Made by a program: the position numbers and the translations under genes. A model generated the notes under the pieces. It searched no databases. It saw only the letters and a list, made by a program, of their open reading frames with translations, and was not told the origin of the DNA. 64,000 nt of DNA from Edaphochlamys debaryana (taxonomy: Eukaryota; Chlorophyta; Chlorophyceae; Chlamydomonadales), in assembly GCA_016858145.1 (NCBI GenBank), contig JAEHOE010000243.1, positions 1-64,000 on the forward strand, in the 5' to 3' direction. Positions 57,470-64,000 of the stretch are shown here, piece by piece; position 1 is the first letter of the stretch; the number at the start of each line of letters is the position of its first letter.

Positions 57470-59418
57470 GTTTGGTAGATGCACCTACGGGTATCGGGCT
57501 TTAAGTAGAACGTAGTAGGCCTCAAGCAAAGCGCTCGCTGTGACGGCGCAATAAAGAAGCGGAGGCTTCGCGCCATCGCAACGACTTACACGCGACGTCT
57601 GGTCGCTTGCTCTACATCATAGCTGAATCATCTGGCTACTACTCTGCTGCTCGACAAGGGTGCTCGCGCGTGCCAAGCGGCCTTGGTCGATCGACGTTCG
57701 CGCGGGAGCACGGAGCGCCACGCGCGGCTGCCGCCAGCAGCAGTCCGGAAGGTGTTGTGACCCGCGGTGAAGGGCTTGCACAAGGTCTGGCAAGAGACCG
57801 CGCTTCTGGGGGTCCGACGAGGGCCATCAATGAGTTGGGGGCAAGCCCCCACAGCCCGCCCCCGGGCCTTGCACCTTGCGCTTTCTGGGCGACGCGTCGC
57901 AGCAGCAAGCTTTCAGCAGCTTGGGGGTTTGGTCCAGGTGATTCGGTGTCAAGGGCCCACGGCCCGTATGGGAGTTCACGGCTGATGCCCTTGACCGTGT
58001 AACAACAACAACAACAAGGGGCAGGAGCAAGCGCAGCTGCTGATGAGTGGGGTCTGGCGCTCCGCGGCGGGCCGTACTCGTCGGACGCGCGCGGCTGTGG
58101 CCTGTGGCGGAGCCACACGCTGCAGCGGCCGCGGCCCGTGAGGGGGCTCGTGCTCTGGTCCCACGGCCGGCTCTGGACGCACACCCAGCTCACGGGCTGA
58201 AGTGTTTGCCCTCCTGCGCCCAGCTGCAGGGTTCGCTGGGCCTTACCTGCAGGTATGCGGCGTGAGCGGTACGTAGCGCGGGCGTCCCCCCCCCCGCAGC
58301 TTGGAGGAGCAGAGGCGGCTTGGCCGTCTGGCCTTGACGAGACTGTGCGACAAGGTCCGTTGAGGGCGTGCTTGGCGCCGCTGCTATCAAGGGCGGACAA
58401 GCTGGTGCCTGGTGGTGCACAGCCACTGGGGGGAGAGGGTAGGCCGTGCACGGGGTTGCTGAAGACTGCGGGTGGCAGCCTGGCCGCGCCGTGGTGCACG
58501 GCAGCTTGTGCAGGCGTCCGGGGCGCCACGGCATGCGGTGGAGGTGTGTACAGCACGGGGATCTTGGAGCGGAGGGGTCTTGCGTTGCTGCCGGGTTGTG
58601 CGCTCGCTCAGTTGTGGCCTCGAGTGGAGCGAGAGCTCAGGGCCCGCGTCTGCAGGGTTCTGTCGCCGTGGCGTGGCGTTGCAGCATTGTACTGGCCATG
58701 TGCTGCTGTGCACGGCGTCTCTAGACGCCTCTATGCTGCCGGGCTTCCCCTTGTGTCGCTCTCTGGGATGGCGGAGGCTGCCTGCAAGGGCTTCGCCGTG
58801 GCATTGCGTGAGGAATGCTGGGCGGTTAGCGGCTCTCTGGCCTGGCGTACCCATGGTTGCGTGGTTTGCGGAACACGTTGATGTTGTTCTACACGCATGT
58901 TTGTCATCCGGGCGACGGGGGCAAGGTGGGGGTAGGCGCGGCTGCGGCCTGCTGCCGTTCTCCTGCTGCCCTGGCAGAGGGGAACCTCGGGCCGGGTGCA
59001 GGGGCGCTGTTGCGCATTGCGGACTTGAGGGGTGGTCTGGCTTCTGGCGGCCGGCTGGTGCGTTCGGGTCGTCGCCTCGGGGTCCCTGTCTTGCACCCCT
59101 TTCCGTTTGCGTGCGGGATTAGGCGCCGTGCACTGATCGTCGCTGGTATGAGGTCCATGCCTCGGGAGCGCGCGTGCATGGCGAGGACACTTACTTGTCT
59201 TGCTGGCCTGGGCGGGGGCCGAGTCCCGGGAGGGCACGGCCGCACGCCCACCACGACCGCGATGTCGGTGCGCAAACCTGGGCCTTCCACATCAGTCGGG
59301 CTTTTCAACACCTGGTCATAGATGATGATGGTCGCTCACATGCTTGTTTCCCCTTCCTCTTGCGCCTCTGCGACTCGCCCAGTCTCGCGACCTCGCCCCG
59401 GCCGCCTCCTACGTTTCA
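57470..59418 (-). repeat. Inverted satellite monomer, 1949 bp
   Basis: Standard length, without insert or deletion. Confidence 0.9.
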
Positions 59419-59718
59419 GTTTGGTAGATGCACCTACGGGTATCGGGCTTTAAGTAGAACGTAGTAGGCCTCAAGCAAAGCGCTCGCTGTGACGGCGCAA
59501 TAAAGAAGCGGAGGCTTCGCGCCATCGCAACGACTTACACGCGACGTCTGGTCGCTTGCTCTACATCATAGCTGAATCATCTGGCTACTACTCTGCTGCT
59601 CGACAAGGGTGCTCGCGCGTGCCAAGCGGCCTTGGTCGATCGACGTTCGCGCGGGAGCACGGAGCGCCACGCGCGGCTGCCGCAAGCAGCAGTCCGGAAG
59701 GTGTTGTGACCCGTGGTG

Positions 59719-59740
59719 AAGGGCTTGCACCTGACGCCTG
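59719..59740. other. Inversion breakpoint 2
   Basis: Minus-strand sequence GGGCTTGCAC meets forward sequence GACGCCTGCACAAG with CT between them. Orientation is forward again to the window end. Confidence 0.8.
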
Positions 59741-60699
59741 CACAAGCTGCCGTGCACCACGGCGCGGCCAGGCTGCCACCCGCAGTCTTCAGCAGCCCCG
59801 TGCACGGCCTACCCTCTCCCCCCAGTGGCTGTGCACCACCAGGCACCAGCTTGTCCGCCCTTGATAGCAGCGGCGCCAAGCACGCCCTCAACGGACCTTG
59901 TCGCACAGTCTCGTCAAGGCCAGACGGCCAAGCCGCCTCTGCTCCTCCAAGCTGCGGGGGGGGGGGCGCCCGCGCTACGTACCGCTCACGCCGCATACCT
60001 GCAGGTAAGGCCCAGCGAACCCTGCAGCTGGGCGCAGGAGGGCAAACACTTCAGCCCGTGAGCTGGGTGTGCGTCCAGAGCCGGCCGTGGGACCAGAGCA
60101 CGAGCCCCCTCACGGGCCGTGGCCGCTGCAGCGTGTGGCTCCGCCACAGGCCACAGCCGCGCGCGTCCGACGAGTACGGCCCGCCGCGGAGTGCCAGACC
60201 CCACTCATCAGCAGCTGCGCTTGCTCCTGCCCCTTGTTGTTGTTGTTGTTACACGGTCAAGGGCATCAGCCGTGAACTCCCATACGGGCCGTGGGCCCTT
60301 GACAACCGAATCACCTGGACCAAACCCCCAAGCTGCTGAAAGCTTGCTGCTGCGACGCGTCGCCCAGAAAGCGCAAGGTGCAAGGCCCGGGGGCGGGCTG
60401 TGGGGGCTTGCCCCCAACTCAATGATGGCCCTCGTCGGACCCCCAGAAGCGCGGTCTCTTGCCAGACCTTGTGCAAGCCCTTCACCACGGGTTCACCACG
60501 CGCGAGCACCCTTGTCGAGCAGCAGAGTAGTAGCCAGATGAATCAGCTATTATGTAGAGCAAGCGACCAGACGTCGCGTGTAAGTCGTTGCGATGGCGCG
60601 AAGCCTCCGCTTCTTTATTGCGCCGTCACAGCGAGCGCTTTGCTTGAGGCCTACTACGTTCTACTTAAAGCCCGATACCCGTAGGTGCATCTACCAAAC
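59731..60699 (+). repeat. Partial forward satellite monomer after the inversion
   Basis: The right 969 bp of a monomer. It has the 84-bp deletion (CACCACGGGTTCACCACGCG near 60490) and GTGCCAGACC, shared with the next monomer. Confidence 0.9.
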
Positions 60700-62568
60700 T
60701 GAAACGTGGGAGGCGGCCGGGGCGAGGTCGCGAGACTGGGCGAGTCGCAGAGGCGCAATAGGAAGGGGAAACAAGCATGTGAGCGACCATCATCATCTAT
60801 GACCAGGTGTTGAAAAGCCCGACTGATGTGGAAGGCCCAGGTTGCGCACCGACATCGCGGTCGTGGTGGGCGTGCGGCCGAACCCTCCCGGGACTCGGCC
60901 CCCGCCCAGGCCAGCAAGACAAGTAAGAGTCCTCGCCATGCACGCGCGCTCCCGAGGCATGGACCTCATACCAGCGACGATCAGTGCACGGCGCCTAACC
61001 CCGCACGCAAACGGGAAGGGGTGCAAGACAGGGACCCCGAGGCGACGACCCGAACGCACCAGCAGCAGGCCGCCAGAAGCCAGACCACCCCTCAAGTCCG
61101 CAATGCGCAACAGCGCCCCTGCACCCGGCCCGAGGTTCCCCTCTGCCAGGGCAGCAGGAGAACGGCAGCAGGCCGCAGCCGCGCCTACCCCCACCTTGCC
61201 CCCGTCGCCCTGATGACAACCAGGCGTGTAGAACAACATCAACGTGCTCCGCAAACTACGCAACCATGGGTACGCCAGGCCAGAGAGCCGCTAACCGCCC
61301 AGCATTCCTCACGCAATGCCACGGCGAAGCCCTTGCAGGCAGCCTCCGCCATCCCAGAGAGCGACACAAGGGGAAGCCCGGCAGCATAGAGGCGTCTAGA
61401 GACGCCGTGCAGAGCAGCACATGGCCAGTACAATGCTGCAACGCCACGCCACGGCGACAGAACCCTGCAGACGCGGGCCCTGAGCTCTCGCTCCACTCGA
61501 GGCCACAACTGAGCGAGCGCACAACCCGGCAGCAACGCAAGACCCCTCCGCTCCAAGATCCCCGTGCTGTACACACCTCCAACGCATGCCGTGGCGCCCC
61601 GGACGCCTGCACAAGCTGCCGTGCACCACGGCGCGGCCAGGCTGCCACCCGCAGTCTTCAGCAACCCCGTGCACGGCCTACCCTCTCCCCCCAGTGGCTG
61701 TGCACCACCAGGCACCAGCTTGTCCGCCCTTGATAGCAGCGGCGCCAAGCACGCCCTCAACGGACCTTGTCGCACAGTCTCGTCAAGGCCAGACGGCCAA
61801 GCCGCCTCTGCTCCTCCAAGCTGCGGGGGGGGGGGGCGCCCGCGCTACGTACCGCTCACGCCGCATACCTGCAGGTAAGGCCCAGCGAACCCTGCAGCTG
61901 GGCGCAGGAGGGCAAACACTTCAGCCCGTGAGCTGGGTGTGCGTCCAGAGCCGGCCGTGGGACCAGAGCACGAGCCCCCTCACGGGCCGTGGCCGCTGCA
62001 GCGTGTGGCTCCGCCACAGGCCACAGCCGCGCGCGTCCGACGAGTACGGCCCGCCGCGGAGTGCCAGACCCCACTCATCAGCAGCTGCGCTTGCTCCTGC
62101 CCCTTGTTGTTGTTGTTGTTACACGGTCAAGGGCATCAGCCGTGAACTCCCATACGGGCCGTGGGCCCTTGACACCGAATCACCTGGACCAAACCCCCAA
62201 GCTGCTGAAAGCTTGCTGCTGCGACGCGTCGCCCAGAAAGCGCAAGGTGCAAGGCCCGGGGGCGGGCTGTGGGGGCTTGCCCCCAACTCAATGATGGCCC
62301 TCGTCGGACCCCCAGAAGCGCGGTCTCTTGCCAGACCTTGTGCAAGCCCTTCACCACGGGTTCACCACGCGCGAGCACCCTTGTCGAGCAGCAGAGTAGT
62401 AGCCAGATGAATCAGCTATTATGTAGAGCAAGCGACCAGACGTCGCGTGTAAGTCGTTGCGATGGCGCGAAGCCTCCGCTTCTTTATTGCGCCGTCACAG
62501 CGAGCGCTTTGCTTGAGGCCTACTACGTTCTACTTAAAGCCCGATACCCGTAGGTGCATCTACCAAAC
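60700..62568 (+). repeat. Forward satellite monomer, 1869 bp
   Basis: Short because of the 84-bp deletion near 62353. Other markers: ACCAGCAGCAGGCC, GATCAGTG and a long poly-G run. Confidence 0.9.
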
Positions 62569-64000
62569 TGAAACGTGGGAGGCGGCCGGGGCGAGGGTCG
62601 CGAGACTGGGCGAGTCGCAGAGGCGCAATAGGAAGGGGAAACAAGCATGTGAGCGACCATCATCATCTATGACCAGGTGTTGAAAAGCCCGACTGATGTG
62701 GAAGGCCCAGGTTTGCGCACCGACATCGCGGTCGTGGTGGGCGTGCGGCCGAGCCCTCCCGGGACTCGGCCCCCGCCCAGGCCAGCAAGACAAGTAAGTG
62801 TCCTCGCCATGCACGCGCGCTCCCGAGGCATGGACCTCATACCAGCGACGATCGGTGCACGGCGCCTAACCCCGCACGCAAACGGGAAGGGGTGCAAGAC
62901 AGGGACCCCGAGGCGACGACCCGAACGCACCAGCAGCAGGCCGCCAGAAGCCAGACCACCCCTCAAGTCCGCAATGCGCAACAGCGCCCCTGCACCCGGC
63001 CCGAGGTTCCCCTCTGCCAGGGCAGCAGGAGAACGGCAGCAGGCCGCAGCCGCGCCTACCCCCACCTTGCCCCCGTCGCCCTGATGACAACCAGGCGTGT
63101 AGAACAACATCAACGTGTTCCGCAAACTACGCAACCATGGGTACGCCAGGCCAGAGAGCCGCTAACCGCCCAGCATTCCTCACGCAATGCCACGGCGAAG
63201 CCCTTGCAGGCAGCCTCCGCCATCCCAGAGAGCGACACAAGGGGAAGCCCGGCAGCATAGAGGCGTCTAGAGACGCCGTGCAGAGCAGCACATGGCCAGT
63301 ACAATGCTGCAACGCCACGCCACGGCGACAGAACCCTGCAGACGCGGGCCCTGAGCTCTCGCTCCACTCGAGGCCACAACTGAGCGAGCGCACAACCCGG
63401 CAGCAACGCAAGACCCCTCCGCTCCAAGATCCCCGTGCTGTACACACCTCCAACGCTTGCCGTGGCGCCCCGGACGCCTGCACAAGCTGCCGTGCACCAC
63501 GGCGCGGCCAGGCTGCCACCCGCAGTCTTCAGCAACCCCGTGCACGGCCTACCCTCTCCCCCCAGTGGCTGTGCACCACCAGGCACCAGCTTGTCCGCCC
63601 TTGATAGCAGCGGCGCCAAGCACGCCCTCAACGGACCTTGTCGCACAGTCTCGTCAAGGCCAGACGGCCAAGCCGCCTCTGCTCCTCCAAGCTGCGGGGG
63701 GGGGGGGCGCCCGCGCTACGTACCGCTCACGCCGCATACCTGCAGGTAAGGCCCAGCGAACCCTGCAGCTGGGCGCAGGAGGGCAAACACTTCAGCCCGT
63801 GAGCTGGGTGTGCGTCCAGAGCCGGCCGTGGGACCAGAGCACGAGCCCCCTCACGGGCCGTGGCCGCTGCAGCGTGTGGCTCCGCCACAGGCCACAGCCG
63901 CGCGCGTCCGACGAGTACGGCCCGCCGCGGAGTGCCAGACCCCACTCATCAGCAGCTGCGCTTGCTCCTGCCCCTTGTTGTTGTTGTTGTTACACGGTCA
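62569..64000 (+). repeat. Partial forward satellite monomer at the window end
   Basis: The first 1432 bp of a monomer; the array clearly continues beyond the window. Private change CTCCAACGCTTGCC near 63450. Confidence 0.9.

Larger units (their letters stand above)
52366..59730 (-). repeat. Satellite array, inverted block
   Basis: 7.4 kb of the same satellite on the minus strand: a partial monomer (52366-53252), three complete ones (53253-55351, 55352-57469, 57470-59418) and a partial one (59419-59730). Markers place it in the same sublineage as monomers 16-17. Confidence 0.93.

Noticed and set aside
8490..64000. tRNA or rRNA genes within the monomers
   Set aside because: I found no cloverleaf-like block with a recognisable TTCRA loop, nor any rRNA core sequence.

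Overview
The window looks like nuclear DNA of a GC-rich green alga of the volvocine/Chlamydomonas type. The evidence is a very high GC content, a PAT/TOC3/kangaroo-like tyrosine-recombinase retrotransposon (a group known from Chlamydomonas and Volvox), TGTAA-type poly(A) signals, and kilobase-scale satellite monomers. I see no ordinary host gene: everything is either retrotransposon or satellite. The species assignment is an inference.

Layout. (1) 1-8489: the right-hand three quarters of a retrotransposon copy, cut by the window edge, with gag, RT-RNase H and PHD-recombinase regions all broken by many single-base indels, followed by an amplified terminal-repeat block. (2) 8490-18244: five head-to-tail satellite monomers of about 1.95 kb. 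(3) 18245-29293: a complete 11.05 kb copy of the same retrotransposon with intact reading frames: left repeat A1, a 2.4 kb leader, gag (851 aa), RT-RNase H (713 aa open frame), PHD finger plus tyrosine recombinase (499 aa open frame), then B1-A2-B2-A3-B3. (4) 29294-52364: eleven complete satellite monomers and one partial, including shortened (1.81 kb) and enlarged (2.05 kb) variants. (5) 52366-59730: the same satellite in inverted orientation. (6) 59731-64000: satellite in forward orientation again, running off the window.

How the element probably works. Gag with a CCHC knuckle packages the RNA. The RT (YVDD) and RNase H copy it. A tyrosine recombinase with R-K-H-R-H/W-Y residues inserts the circular product by crossover, without target-site duplication. 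The intact copy's two junctions fit this exactly: target ACCAAAC|TGAAACG and element circle ACCAAAA|GGGACAC exchanged at one point. Both element copies sit at the same position in the satellite monomer, and that site resembles the element's own end-to-end junction. The recombinase frame begins with a well-formed C4HC3 PHD finger, a plausible chromatin-reading module.

The three reading frames may be expressed as one product. A UAG ends gag, but the same frame stays open to a good splice donor. A 361-nt candidate intron holding a 16-bp repeat array joins it in phase to RT, and an 88-nt candidate intron joins RT in phase to the PHD-recombinase. These joins are predictions from sequence only.

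The satellite has its own history: local amplification of variant monomers, an inversion, and nested insertions of a 5'-truncated retroposed sequence with 9-bp target duplications. Open frames inside the satellite are GC-rich artefacts as far as I can tell.
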